A program made the translations under genes and the position numbers. Under the pieces are notes generated by a model. That model made no database searches and was not told where the DNA came from. It saw only the letters and a list, made by a program, of their open reading frames with translations. From Mycolicibacterium litorale (GTDB lineage: Bacteria > Actinomycetota > Actinomycetes > Mycobacteriales > Mycobacteriaceae), in the NCBI RefSeq assembly GCF_014218295.1, contig NZ_AP023287.1, forward strand, positions 4,774,001 through 4,838,000: a stretch of DNA of 64,000 bases. The letters are read 5' to 3'. Position 1 is the stretch's first letter. Every line of letters begins with the position of its first letter. Shown in pieces: positions 50,345 to 61,225 of the stretch.

Positions 50345-51487
50345 TCACCACTCATCGTCGACGTCCTCGTCGAGGTCGTACTCCAGTGGCGGTGGGCCGG
50401 ACAGGCCGGCGGTGGTGCTGCCGCCGGTCGAACCGCGGCCGCCCATCATGCCCATCGGGGCGCCCATGCCACCCATGCCGCCCATCGGCCCGGCGGCGAC
50501 CGGCGCCACGCCGCCGACCGCGGCCGACCCGGCGAGCACCTCGGCCGGTGCGACGGAGACGGCATTGGTCCCCACCAGACCGGCCATCAGCGGCGTCTGC
50601 GCGGAGACACCTCCTGAGCCGGGCAACGACGCGGCGCGCATCATGCCGCTGCCGCCACTGGCCCCCGACCCCCCGGCCAGCGGATGGTTGGAGAAGGACG
50701 AGAACGGCAGGCCCGCCGCGCCGAGGGAGTCCGCCTTGCCGCCCTGACCGAACATCGACGTCAGTTGCTGCAGCGGCTGGGACAGTTGCTGCAGCGGCTG
50801 CATCAGCTGCTGGGGCGCCTGGCTGACCATCTGCCCCAGCTGCTGGGGAAGTTGGGCGGCCATCGACGCCATCTGCGTCATCATCTGCATACCCTGCTGT
50901 GACCCCTGCCCACCGGCCTGACCACCCTGCTTGGCGGCGTCCTGCGCCGCCTGTTGCCCGGGAACCGTGGGCGGGACGCCGGGAGCGGGGATGCTGGGCG
51001 GCACGCCGAACGCGTTGGCCAGCTCGGTGGAACTGGCCGTGACCTGGGCGATGTTCTGCGAAAGCCCCATCTTGATGCGGCTCTGCACCAGCTGCTGGGT
51101 GTTGCTGAACGGTAGCGCCTGGATCGCCTCGCACTCGTGCTGGGTTTCCTGCGCGACGGTGTTCACCAGCGTCTTGGTGCGGACGACGGCGACCTCCATC
51201 TCCCGCAGTTTGGCCGCGATCGCGGTCGCGTGCGCCGCGTTCGCCTCGTGCCCGCCGATGATCGTGCTGGCCTCCCCGGTCGCGGCCACGGCGCCGCCGC
51301 CCTCCCAGGCGTCGGACAGCTTCATCATCTGCCCCTGCTGTTGCGGCACGACGGATCCACTGAGGTTCGCCGCGAGCGCCTCGTACGAGGCGGCGGCCGC
51401 CGCCAGAGTCTCCTCGTCGACGTTCGGCCACCCGGGACCCGTGACGGTCTGCGAGCCGTACGGGCTGGTGTCGGGCATGATTCCCAC
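50345..51487 (-). CDS. PPE/EspB-like WxG protein, probable ESX substrate
   Basis: 380 residues. Helical N-terminal domain with W61-E-G63 (WEGGG) between helices, as in PPE and EspB proteins. A Gln/Met-rich middle (QQLGQMVSQAPQQLMQPLQQ) includes two 21-bp tandem repeat units at 50762-50800; the tail is Gly/Met-rich and the last 11 residues are acidic (YDLDEDVDDEW), with Y370-x3-E374. GTG at 51487 has GGGGG upstream; ATG 51478 is an alternative. M. tuberculosis has PPE63 at this position, but this protein is not a close match to classical PPE. Confidence 0.62.
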   Translation of the reverse strand: MGIMPDTSPYGSQTVTGPGWPNVDEETLAAAAASYEALAANLSGSVVPQQQGQMMKLSDAWEGGGAVAATGEASTIIGGHEANAAHATAIAAKLREMEVAVVRTKTLVNTVAQETQHECEAIQALPFSNTQQLVQSRIKMGLSQNIAQVTASSTELANAFGVPPSIPAPGVPPTVPGQQAAQDAAKQGGQAGGQGSQQGMQMMTQMASMAAQLPQQLGQMVSQAPQQLMQPLQQLSQPLQQLTSMFGQGGKADSLGAAGLPFSSFSNHPLAGGSGASGGSGMMRAASLPGSGGVSAQTPLMAGLVGTNAVSVAPAEVLAGSAAVGGVAPVAAGPMGGMGGMGAPMGMMGGRGSTGGSTTAGLSGPPPLEYDLDEDVDDEW

Positions 51488-51570
51488 GCGCGCGGCCCCC
51501 TTCTCGGCGCAATCGACGACAACCTGCCAGCAAACTCTACCGCGTAGCTGGCGGGAGCACCGGCGGGAAT

Positions 51571-52746
51571 TCAGCCGAGGATCAAGCCAGAGGTCGGGAC
51601 GCCCGTGCCTGCGGTGACGAGGACATGCTCGACGTCGTCGACCTGGTTGACCGACGTGCCGCGAAGCTGTCGCACCCCTTCGGCGATGCCGTTCATCCCG
51701 TGGATGTACGCCTCACCGAGCTGGCCCCCGTGGGTGTTGACGGGCAGGCGACCGCCGATTTCGATGGCGCCGTCGGCGATGAAGTCCTTGGCCTCGCCCC
51801 TACCGCAGAACCCGAGCTCTTCGAGCTGGATGAGGGTGTACGGCGTGAAGTGGTCATAGAGCACCGCCGTCTGGATGTCAGCGGGTGACAGACCGCTCTG
51901 CTGCCACAGTTGGCGGCCCACCAGACCCATCTCCGGCAGCCCGAGCTCGTCGCGGTAGTACGAGTACATGGTGAACTGATCGGCGCCCGCGGCTTGGGCG
52001 GCCGCCTCGATGAGCGCCGGCCGGTGCTTGAGGTCCCTCGCCCGCTCGGGCGTGGTGACCACGATGGCGACTCCGCCGTCGGTCTCCTGGCAGCAGTCGA
52101 GCAGCCGCAGCGGCTCGGCGATCCACCTCGAGTTCTGATGGTCCTCGAGCGTGATGGGCTTGCCGTAGAAGTGCGCCTTCGGGTTGTTCGCGGCGTGTTT
52201 GCGGTCGGCCACCGAAACGGCGCCGAAGTCGGCGCTGGTGGCGCCGTACTCGTGCATGTAGCGGCGGGCGATCATCGCGACGGACGCGGCGGGCGTGCTC
52301 AGGCCGTGGGGGTAGGACCAGCTGTACTCCACACCGCGGGAGTCGGCGTTGACGGTCAGCCCGGTCATCACCTGACCGAACCGGTGCTCCGAGCGCTCGT
52401 TGAACGCGCGGTAGGCGACCACCACCTCGGCGACGCCGGTGGCGACCGCCAGCGCCGCCTGCTGCACGGTGGCGGCGGCGGCCCCTCCCCCGTAGCCGAT
52501 CTGGCTGAAGAACGTCAGCTCGCCGATCCCGGTGGAGCGCGCGACGGCGGTCTCCAGGTTCGAGTCCATCGTGAACGTCACCAGACCGTCGACGTCCGAG
52601 GGTGCCAGGCCCGCGTCGTCGAGCGCGTCGAGCACCGCCTCGGCGGCCAGCCGCAGTTCGCTGCGGCCGGAGTTCTTGGAGAAGTCCGTCGCGCCGATCC
52701 CCGCGATCGCCGCCTTTCCGGAGAGCTCCGCCTTTCCGGAGAGCAT
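51571..52746 (-). CDS. ltp2: Ltp2, thiolase-like retro-aldolase
   Basis: 391-residue SCP2-thiolase-like protein (Rv3540c) that, with the DUF35 domain of ChsH2, releases propionyl-CoA from the last side-chain intermediate of cholesterol. The classical nucleophilic Cys is absent (IGYGGGAAAATVQQA), in agreement with retro-aldol chemistry. LPVNTHGGQLGEAYIHG is the C-terminal signature. ATG at 52746; the first 12 residues contain a 17-nt sequence repeated with period 18. Last gene of the igr operon; its ATG overlaps the chsH1 stop. Confidence 0.94.
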   Translation of the reverse strand: MLSGKAELSGKAAIAGIGATDFSKNSGRSELRLAAEAVLDALDDAGLAPSDVDGLVTFTMDSNLETAVARSTGIGELTFFSQIGYGGGAAAATVQQAALAVATGVAEVVVAYRAFNERSEHRFGQVMTGLTVNADSRGVEYSWSYPHGLSTPAASVAMIARRYMHEYGATSADFGAVSVADRKHAANNPKAHFYGKPITLEDHQNSRWIAEPLRLLDCCQETDGGVAIVVTTPERARDLKHRPALIEAAAQAAGADQFTMYSYYRDELGLPEMGLVGRQLWQQSGLSPADIQTAVLYDHFTPYTLIQLEELGFCGRGEAKDFIADGAIEIGGRLPVNTHGGQLGEAYIHGMNGIAEGVRQLRGTSVNQVDDVEHVLVTAGTGVPTSGLILG

Positions 52747-53147
52747 CAGTGGTCCCCCAATGCCAGTGTCGCCGTGGCGATGACGTGGTTGCCGAGACTG
52801 TTGGCGCCGACCACCTTCACGGTGGCGACGCCGTCGTCGACGGCGGTGACCTCACCGGTGAACGTGATCGTGTCGTAGGCGTACCACGGCACACCGAGGC
52901 GCAATCCGATCGACTTGATCCGTGCCGTCGGGCCGGCCCAGTCCGTCAGGTAGCGCTGCACCAGACCGGTGTCGGTGAGGATGTTGACGAAGATGTCCTT
53001 GGACCCCTTCGCCTGTGCTTTGTCCCGGTCGTGGTGCACATCCTGATAGTCGCGGGTCGCGATGGCCGTCGAGACGATGAACGTCGGGTCGCCGTAGATC
53101 TTGAGTTCGGGCAGCGTGGCGCCGACCTCGAGGGTGGGGGCGCTCAC
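52746..53147 (-). CDS. chsH1: ChsH1, hot-dog steroid enoyl-CoA hydratase subunit
   Basis: 133-residue single hot-dog MaoC-like protein (Rv3541c). It carries the hydratase motif IATRDYQDVHHDRDKAQA with catalytic Asp/His and pairs with ChsH2 to hydrate the C3 side-chain enoyl-CoA. GTG start at 53147 overlaps the chsH2 stop (GTGA); the frame upstream is a shadow. Fourth gene downstream of cyp125 in the igr operon. Confidence 0.94.
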   Translation of the reverse strand: MSAPTLEVGATLPELKIYGDPTFIVSTAIATRDYQDVHHDRDKAQAKGSKDIFVNILTDTGLVQRYLTDWAGPTARIKSIGLRLGVPWYAYDTITFTGEVTAVDDGVATVKVVGANSLGNHVIATATLALGDH

Positions 53148-54094
53148 CGGGCCGGCTCCCACGCGTACAGCGTCCACGCGGGACTGACGTCGCTGTCCGG
53201 GAAGTCGATGTACGTTGCGCGCACCGGCAATCCGATCTGCACGTCACCGGGGTCGATGTCGCGTAACTCGCCGAGCATCCGCACACCCTCCTCCAGTTCG
53301 ACCAGAGCGATCACGAACGGCAGGCTGCGGCCCGGCACCTTCGGCGCGTGGTGCACGACGTAGCTGTAGACCGTGCCGTTACCGGACGCCACGACGTAAT
53401 CGATCGGAGCGTCCTTGTCCTGCCAGACGGCGGGCACCGGCGGATGCTGCAGGGTTCCGTCGGGGCGGCGCTGAATTCGCAACTCGTGGGCGTTGACGCC
53501 GTCCCAGAAGAACTGGGTGTCCTTCGACGAGGCCGGCCGCATCAGCTTGTCCGGGTCGAGATCATCGGGCACGGCCGGCTTCTCATCGGCACGCGGCTTG
53601 AACTTCATGATGCGCCAGTTCATCTCGGCGACCGTCTCACCGCCGGGAACCGTCCACGTGATGAGCTGGTTGATGAAGTAGCCCTCGCCCAGTGCGGTCT
53701 GCTTGGGACCCACCACATCGGTGATGTCGGCGTGGATGGTGAGCTCTTCGCCCGGGCGCAGATACCGGTGGTAGGTCTGCTCACAGTTCGTGGCGACCAC
53801 TCCGACATAGCCGGCGTCGTCGAAGAGCTTCATCATCTTCGACAGCGGGTCGTCGTCCGAACGGCCCTCACCGAGCCCGCCCATCGTCCACACCTGGATC
53901 ATCGCCGGCGGCGCGACGATACCGGGGTGCCCGGCGGCCTTGGCCGCCTCCTCGTCGACGTAGATCGGGTTCTTGTCGCCGATCGCGTCCACCCAGTGGT
54001 GAATCATGGGCTGGTTCACCGGATCCCGGCCAGCGCGCGGTTCGCTCCTGCCCTCCGCCTTGATCTTCTCGATATCGGGCTGTAGGTCGGTCAC
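53144..54094 (-). CDS. chsH2: ChsH2, MaoC-DUF35 fusion subunit
   Basis: 316 residues in two parts: an N-terminal MaoC-like hot-dog (about 1-180; WVDAIGDKNPIYVDEEAAKAAGHPGIVAPPAM) forming the hydratase with ChsH1, and a C-terminal DUF35 OB-fold (about 190-316; PPVPAVWQDKDAPIDYVVASGNGTVYSYVVHHAPKVPG) that docks Ltp2. Orthologue of Rv3542c. GTG at 54094 overlaps the fadE29 stop. The very long upstream open frame is a GC-rich shadow. Confidence 0.94.
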   Translation of the reverse strand: MTDLQPDIEKIKAEGRSEPRAGRDPVNQPMIHHWVDAIGDKNPIYVDEEAAKAAGHPGIVAPPAMIQVWTMGGLGEGRSDDDPLSKMMKLFDDAGYVGVVATNCEQTYHRYLRPGEELTIHADITDVVGPKQTALGEGYFINQLITWTVPGGETVAEMNWRIMKFKPRADEKPAVPDDLDPDKLMRPASSKDTQFFWDGVNAHELRIQRRPDGTLQHPPVPAVWQDKDAPIDYVVASGNGTVYSYVVHHAPKVPGRSLPFVIALVELEEGVRMLGELRDIDPGDVQIGLPVRATYIDFPDSDVSPAWTLYAWEPAR

Positions 54095-55254
54095 CGCGGA
54101 ACCCTCGGCACCTTGAGGCCCGACGCCGCGATCATCTCGCGCATGACCTCGTTGACCCCGCCGCCGAAGGTGATGACGAGGTTGCGCTTGGTCTGGCTGT
54201 CCAGCCAGCGCAGCAGTTCGGCCGTATCCGGTTCGGCGGGGTTGCCGTAGGCGCCGACGATCTCCTCGGCGAGCCGGCCGATCCGCTGGATCCGTTCTGT
54301 CGAGAAGACCTTCGTGGCGGCCGCGTCGGCGACCGCGATGGTCTCCCCCGCCGCGGCGACCTGCCAGTTGAGCAGTTCGTTGATCCGCCACACGGCGCGG
54401 ATCTCCCCCAGCGCCCTTCGGACGTTGTCGTTCTCGATCGGTGTCACCCCGTTGGACCCGGGCTTCGACGCCCAGGCATGCACGCGGTCGTAGATGCCGG
54501 CGACCTTGCCTGCCGGTCCGAGCATGACCCGCTCGTGGTTGAGCTGGGTGGTGATCAACTTCCAGCCCGCGTTCTCCTCGCCGACGAGCATGTCGGCGGG
54601 GACGCGGACGTCGTTGTAGTAGCTGGCGTTCGTGTGGTGGGCGCCGTCGGACAGGATGATCGGCGTCCAGGAGTAGCCCGGATCCTTGGTGTCGACGATC
54701 AGGATCGAAATGCCTTTGTGTTTGGCGGCTTCCGGATCGGTGCGCACGGCCAGCCAGATGTAGTCGGCGTCGTGGGCACCGGTGGTCCAGATCTTCTGAC
54801 CGTTGACGATCCATTCGTCACCGTGGCGGACCGCCGAGGTCCGCAGCGACGCCAGGTCGGTGCCGGCCTCGGGTTCGGAGTAGCCGATCGCGAAGTGCAC
54901 CTCACCGGCGAGGATCGCCGGGAGGAACTTCTTCTTCTGTTCCTCGGTGCCGTACACCTGCAGCGTCGGACCGACCGTCTGCAACGTCACCGCGGGCAGC
55001 GGCACGTCGGCGCGGGCAGCCTCGTTGACGAAGATCGACTGTTCGACGGGACCGAAGCCGAGCCCGCCGAATTCCTTGGGCCATCCGACGCCGAGCTTGC
55101 CGTCGGACCCCATCCGCTTGATCACCGCACGGTAGGCCTCGTTGTGCCGGTCGGTCTCCATCGCCTCGCGCTCTTCGGGCGAGATCAGCGTCGAGAAGTA
55201 CTGTCGCAGTTCGGCTTGCAGTTGCCGCTGCTCAGGCGTCAGGTCGATGAACAT
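54091..55254 (-). CDS. fadE29: FadE29 (ChsE2), steroid acyl-CoA dehydrogenase subunit
   Basis: 387 residues; with FadE28 forms the heterotetramer dehydrogenating the C3 (2'-propanoyl-CoA) side chain. Flavin motifs IGYSEPEAGTDLASLRT and NGQKIWTTGAHDADY; C-terminal FGGGVNEVMREMI. ATG at 55254 (MFIDLTPEQRQLQ) overlaps the fadE28 stop (TGATG); the longer frame crosses fadE28. Orthologue of Rv3543c. Confidence 0.94.
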   Translation of the reverse strand: MFIDLTPEQRQLQAELRQYFSTLISPEEREAMETDRHNEAYRAVIKRMGSDGKLGVGWPKEFGGLGFGPVEQSIFVNEAARADVPLPAVTLQTVGPTLQVYGTEEQKKKFLPAILAGEVHFAIGYSEPEAGTDLASLRTSAVRHGDEWIVNGQKIWTTGAHDADYIWLAVRTDPEAAKHKGISILIVDTKDPGYSWTPIILSDGAHHTNASYYNDVRVPADMLVGEENAGWKLITTQLNHERVMLGPAGKVAGIYDRVHAWASKPGSNGVTPIENDNVRRALGEIRAVWRINELLNWQVAAAGETIAVADAAATKVFSTERIQRIGRLAEEIVGAYGNPAEPDTAELLRWLDSQTKRNLVITFGGGVNEVMREMIAASGLKVPRVPR

Positions 55255-56270
55255 CAAACTCCCACCAGGTCGAGCCGATGCGACGGGCCGCCCAGCAACC
55301 GGGACAGGTCCTTGATCGTCGAGTAATAGCGATTCATCGGGTAGGTGATGTCCATACCCATACCGCCGTGCAGGTGATGGCAGGTCTGCATGACCGGCGG
55401 CGCCTGTGAGGTCAGCCAGTAGCCCAGCACCTCGAGGTCGTCTCGGGTCTGCGGGTCGGCGTCCCGGCCCTCGGAGAGCCGCCACACCACCGAGGTCGCC
55501 GCCAGATCCAATGTGCGCGAGGCGATGTACACCTCGGCCAACTGGGCCGCCACAGTCTGGAAGGTCGACAGCGGCCGGCCGAACTGATGGCGGTTGGCGA
55601 CGTAGTCCGCGGTCAGCCGCAGCGCCCCGGCGACCAGGCCGGCCGCGAAGGCCCCGGTGGCCGCCAGCGCCAGCTCGTTGACCCGCTGCGCGGTCGCACC
55701 GGCCAGCACGTCGGCGTCGTCGACGGCCACGTCGCTGAACGTCACCGCGTACTCGTCACCGCCGTTGGACGTCGGCGTCTCGGTCAGCTGCACACCGTCG
55801 GCCTTCGCGGACACGACGGCGACGCCGGAGTCCGCGGTCACCAGGATCCACTCCGCCGCTGCGGCGTACGGGACACCGACCTTCGTCCCGTTGAGGCGGC
55901 CGCCGGTGAGCGTGGTCGCCGGCCGGTCGGGCAGCGCCGCACCCGGTTCGTTGAGCGCCGCCGTGAGGATCGCACCCTTGGCGACGTCCGCCAGGTAGCG
56001 GTCCTGCTGGGCGTCCGACGCCAGGTCGAGCAGCGGCACCAGCGCGAGGCCGAGCGTGGCGAGCGCCGGGCTGATGGTGCCGTGCCTGCCGATCTCGGTC
56101 AGCGCGGTGGCGAGTTCGGCCAACCCGACCCCGTCGCCGCCGAGTCGTTCCGGTACGCCGAGCGCCGTGACGCCACCGGAAACCAAAGCGTCCCAGCTGT
56201 TGTCACGCTCGAGCACCGACGTCACCACATCGGCGACAGCCTGCTGCCCCTCGTCTGGACTGAAATCCAC
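55254..56270 (-). CDS. fadE28: FadE28 (ChsE1), steroid acyl-CoA dehydrogenase subunit
   Basis: 338-residue second subunit of the FadE28-FadE29 dehydrogenase. Shorter and more divergent than FadE29; recognisable are RHQFGRPLSTFQTVAAQLAEVYI and the end segment CHHLHGGMGMDITYPMNRYYSTIKDLSRLLGG. ATG at 56270 with AAGGAGGATTC upstream. Thirty-one bases downstream of cyp125, so part of the igr operon. Orthologue of Rv3544c. Confidence 0.93.
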   Translation of the reverse strand: MDFSPDEGQQAVADVVTSVLERDNSWDALVSGGVTALGVPERLGGDGVGLAELATALTEIGRHGTISPALATLGLALVPLLDLASDAQQDRYLADVAKGAILTAALNEPGAALPDRPATTLTGGRLNGTKVGVPYAAAAEWILVTADSGVAVVSAKADGVQLTETPTSNGGDEYAVTFSDVAVDDADVLAGATAQRVNELALAATGAFAAGLVAGALRLTADYVANRHQFGRPLSTFQTVAAQLAEVYIASRTLDLAATSVVWRLSEGRDADPQTRDDLEVLGYWLTSQAPPVMQTCHHLHGGMGMDITYPMNRYYSTIKDLSRLLGGPSHRLDLVGV

Positions 56271-56301
56271 CCGAATCCTCCTTGATCCCGGGAGTTGTGC
56301 G

Positions 56302-57576
56302 TCAGTGGCTGACCGGGCACTGTGCCGGGTCCGCAGGCCCGCCCGCGCCGGTGTAGTCCACCCGCCAGTGCTTGATGCCGTTGAGCCAACCCGACCGTAG
56401 CCGCTCGGGCTCGCCGATCGGCTTGAGATCGGGCATGTTGTCGGCGACGGCGTTGAAGATCAGGTTGATGGTCATCCTGGCCAGGTTCGCCCCGATGCAG
56501 TAGTGCGCGCCCGTACCACCGAAGCCGACGTGCGGGTTCGGGTTGCGCAGGATGTTGAACGTGTGCGGGTCCTCGAAGACCTCTTCGTCGAAATTGGCCG
56601 AGCGGTAGGACATCACCACCCGCTGCCCCTTCTTGATGGTGACGCCGCCGAGTTCGACGTCCTCGAGGGCGGTGCGCTGGAACGCCGACACGGGCGTCGC
56701 CCAGCGCACGATCTCGTCGGCGGCCGTCTCCGGGCGCTCACGCTTGTAGAGCTCCCACTGTTCGGGGTTGTTCGAGAACGCGATCATGCCGTGGGTGATC
56801 GAGTTGCGGGTGGTCTCGTTACCGGCCACCGCCAGCATGATCACGAAGAAGCCGAACTCGTCGTCGGAGAGCTTCTCGCCCTCGATGTCGGCCTCGATCA
56901 GCTTGGTCACGATGTCGTCGGTCGGGTTCTTGCTGCGCTCCTCGGCCATCTTCATGGCGTAGGTGATCAGCTCGAACGACGACATGGCCGGGTCGATGTC
57001 GGCGTACTCCGGATCCTCGCCGCCGGTCATCTCGTTGGACCAGCGGAAGATCTTGTCGCGATCGTCCTGCGGCACGCCGAGCAGTTCGGCGATGGCCTGC
57101 AGCGGCAGTTCGGCGGAGACCTGCTCGACGAAGTCGCCCTCGCCGTTGGCCAGGGCGGTCTTGGCGATGTTCTGCGCCCGCTGGTTGAGCTCCTCTTCGA
57201 GGCGGCCGACCGCACGCGGGGTGAAACCGCGCGAGATGATCTTGCGCAGCCGGGTGTGCTGGGGGGCGTCCATGTTCAACAGCACATTGCGCTGCAGGTC
57301 GATGGCGTCACGCGTCATCTCCTGCGGCCACACCGGGATGGCGCCGTCGGGTGAGCTGCCGAAGACGTCGCTGCGCTTGGAGACCTCCTTGACGTCGGCG
57401 TGCTTGGTGACGAGCCAGTAGCCCTTGTCACCGAATCCGCCGGTTCCGCCCGGGACGTCCACCCAGTGAATAGGCTCGGACTTACGCAGTTCGGCGAGCT
57501 CCTCGACGGGCAGCGCCTTGAGATTCACATCGGGGTCGAGAAAGTCGAAGTTCTGGGGAAGATTCGGGCAGGCCAT
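56302..57576 (-). CDS. cyp125: CYP125, cholesterol C26/C27 monooxygenase
   Basis: 424-residue P450 that oxidises the terminal side-chain methyl of cholesterol/cholestenone to the acid. I-helix MLAVAGNETTRNS, ExxR in DEIVRW, heme loop FGGTGAHYCIGANLAR. ATG at 57576 with GGAGCTCC upstream. First gene of the igr operon (cyp125-fadE28-fadE29-chsH2-chsH1-ltp2), divergent from fadA5 with one clear and one weak KstR box between. CYP142 in this window gives redundancy. Confidence 0.95.
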   Translation of the reverse strand: MACPNLPQNFDFLDPDVNLKALPVEELAELRKSEPIHWVDVPGGTGGFGDKGYWLVTKHADVKEVSKRSDVFGSSPDGAIPVWPQEMTRDAIDLQRNVLLNMDAPQHTRLRKIISRGFTPRAVGRLEEELNQRAQNIAKTALANGEGDFVEQVSAELPLQAIAELLGVPQDDRDKIFRWSNEMTGGEDPEYADIDPAMSSFELITYAMKMAEERSKNPTDDIVTKLIEADIEGEKLSDDEFGFFVIMLAVAGNETTRNSITHGMIAFSNNPEQWELYKRERPETAADEIVRWATPVSAFQRTALEDVELGGVTIKKGQRVVMSYRSANFDEEVFEDPHTFNILRNPNPHVGFGGTGAHYCIGANLARMTINLIFNAVADNMPDLKPIGEPERLRSGWLNGIKHWRVDYTGAGGPADPAQCPVSH

Positions 57577-57594
57577 GAGTGGAGCTCCTCAATA

Positions 57595-57608
57595 CACAAC
57601 GTGGTCTA
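57595..57608. promoter_or_regulatory. Weak KstR-like box near cyp125
   Basis: CACAACGTGGTCTA, 18 bases before the cyp125 ATG. It keeps AAC and CTA but has GGT instead of GTT in the second half. May be a second, weaker operator serving cyp125. Confidence 0.5.
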
Positions 57609-57683
57609 GTGCCGATTGCGACCATTCAAACATGCCTTCTGCGCAGATCAAAGGCACGGATACATCGTCGCTTGTCAGACTAA

Positions 57684-57697
57684 TGAAACGTGTTCTA
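57684..57697. promoter_or_regulatory. KstR box, cyp125/fadA5 divergent promoter
   Basis: TGAAACGTGTTCTA, ending ten bases before the fadA5 ATG. The left half-site deviates from TAG. Confidence 0.85.
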
Positions 57698-57698
57698 G

Positions 57699-58871
<1,173 letters not shown>

Positions 58872-58928
58872 GCCGTCGAGGCGACAACCCACGGCCACAG
58901 GGTGTTTCGAGGCCGCGGTGGCTCGCGG

Positions 58929-59315
58929 CTACCCGGCCTCCCGCCGGAGCGCCGGGCGGATCCGCGCCCGGATGTGGTGGATCCGGCCGTCGGACGCCGG
59001 GATGAGGAACGTCTCGTCGACGTGGGCCACCACGCGACGACCCGCGATCCGCGCCTTGGTGACCACGGTGAACGTGGCGTGTACCTCGTCGCCCGCGACA
59101 CGGAACGTCCGGTCGGTGGTGGCGGCGATGACCTGGTACTGCGGACCGCGAGTGAGGCTGCGCCGCAGATGATCCGCCGAGAATCCGGTCTTGACACCCA
59201 CTTCGAAGCGGACGCAGTCCGCAGCGAACGGGACGTTACGCGCGTCGTGTGTGGCAAGCGCATCGATATAGGCGTCGGCCGCGGCGACGCGGTCGGTATC
59301 CGGAACCGTGTCCAT
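58929..59315 (-). CDS. SnoaL-like / NTF2-fold protein
   Basis: 128 residues resembling the NTF2-like group (DRVAAADAYIDALATHDARNVPFAADCVRFEVGVKTG then four beta strands ending IRARIRPALRREAG). ATG at 59315. Divergent from ddn with 22 bp between the start codons, so they share a promoter region. Function unknown; such folds include steroid isomerases, but no catalytic pattern is clear here. Confidence 0.8.
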   Translation of the reverse strand: MDTVPDTDRVAAADAYIDALATHDARNVPFAADCVRFEVGVKTGFSADHLRRSLTRGPQYQVIAATTDRTFRVAGDEVHATFTVVTKARIAGRRVVAHVDETFLIPASDGRIHHIRARIRPALRREAG

Positions 59316-59328
59316 TCAGCGAGCATAG

Positions 59329-60301
<973 letters not shown>

Positions 60302-60304
60302 TGC

Positions 60305-61210
60305 TCAGGCGCCGTAGACCGGCACCGGCGGACGCGCTTTGGCGAGCAGATCCTTGACGACCGGACCGAGTTCGGCGGGATCCCAGCGGGCACCCTTGTC
60401 GACCTGCGGGCCGTGCGCCCAGCCTTCGGCGACGCGGATCTTGCCGCCCTCGACCTCGAAGACCTTCCCGGTGACGTCACGGGCCTCGACGCTGCCCAGC
60501 CAGACCACCAGCGGGGAGACGTTCTCCGGTGCCATCGCGTCGAAATCCTGGTCCTGCGTCGACATCATCTCCGCGAACACCGTCTCGGTCATCCGGGTGC
60601 GGGCCGACGGCGCGATCGCGTTCACCGTCACCCCGTAGCGGCCCATCTCGGCGGCGGCCACCAGCGTCATGGCTGCGATACCGGCTTTGGCGGCGCTGTA
60701 GTTGGCCTGCCCGACACTGCCCTGCAGTCCCGCACCGGAGCTGGTGTTGACGATCCGGGCGTCCACGGTGTTGCCCGCCTTGGACTGTGCGCGCCAGTAC
60801 GCCGCGGCATGCCGCATGGTCGCGAAGTGACCCTTGAGGTGGACGGCGATGACCGCGTCGAATTCCTCTTCGCTGGTGTTGGCGAACATTCGGTCGCGCA
60901 CGATGCCGGCGTTGTTGACCAGGACGTCGAGCCCGCCGAAGGAGTCGACCGCCGTTTGGATCAGGCCCTCGGCCTGCGCCCAGTCGGCGACGTTGGCGCC
61001 GCTGGTGACGGCTTCGCCGCCGGCGGCCGTGATCTCGTCGACGACGCTCTGCGCCGCGCTGCCGCCACCGGCGGGTGACCCGTCGAGGCCGACGCCGATG
61101 TCGTTGACCACCACGCGTGCACCTTCGGCGGCGAATGCCAGCGCGTGCGCGCGGCCGATGCCGCCGCCCGCACCCGTCACGATGACCACGCGGCCGTCGA
61201 GCAGTCCCAT
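60305..61210 (-). CDS. SDR-family dehydrogenase (Rv3548c)
   Basis: 301-residue SDR: VIVTGAGGGIGRAHALAFAAEGARVVVNDIGVG, NNAGIVRDRMF, catalytic Ser in NTSSGAGL, Tyr/Lys in ANYSAAKAGIAA. It resembles the 17-beta-HSD4/Hsd4A type, which has the same length. ATG at 61210. 15 bp downstream of Rv3549c in the same operon, which starts at the KstR2 box, so it belongs to the later ring-C/D steps. Substrate not proven. Confidence 0.9.
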   Translation of the reverse strand: MGLLDGRVVIVTGAGGGIGRAHALAFAAEGARVVVNDIGVGLDGSPAGGGSAAQSVVDEITAAGGEAVTSGANVADWAQAEGLIQTAVDSFGGLDVLVNNAGIVRDRMFANTSEEEFDAVIAVHLKGHFATMRHAAAYWRAQSKAGNTVDARIVNTSSGAGLQGSVGQANYSAAKAGIAAMTLVAAAEMGRYGVTVNAIAPSARTRMTETVFAEMMSTQDQDFDAMAPENVSPLVVWLGSVEARDVTGKVFEVEGGKIRVAEGWAHGPQVDKGARWDPAELGPVVKDLLAKARPPVPVYGA

Positions 61211-61225
61211 ATGTGTTGTCTCCTC

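Noticed and set aside
53144..54814. 556-residue version of ChsH2
   Set aside because: The upstream part is a shadow of fadE29; GTG 54094 gives the known MaoC-DUF35 architecture.
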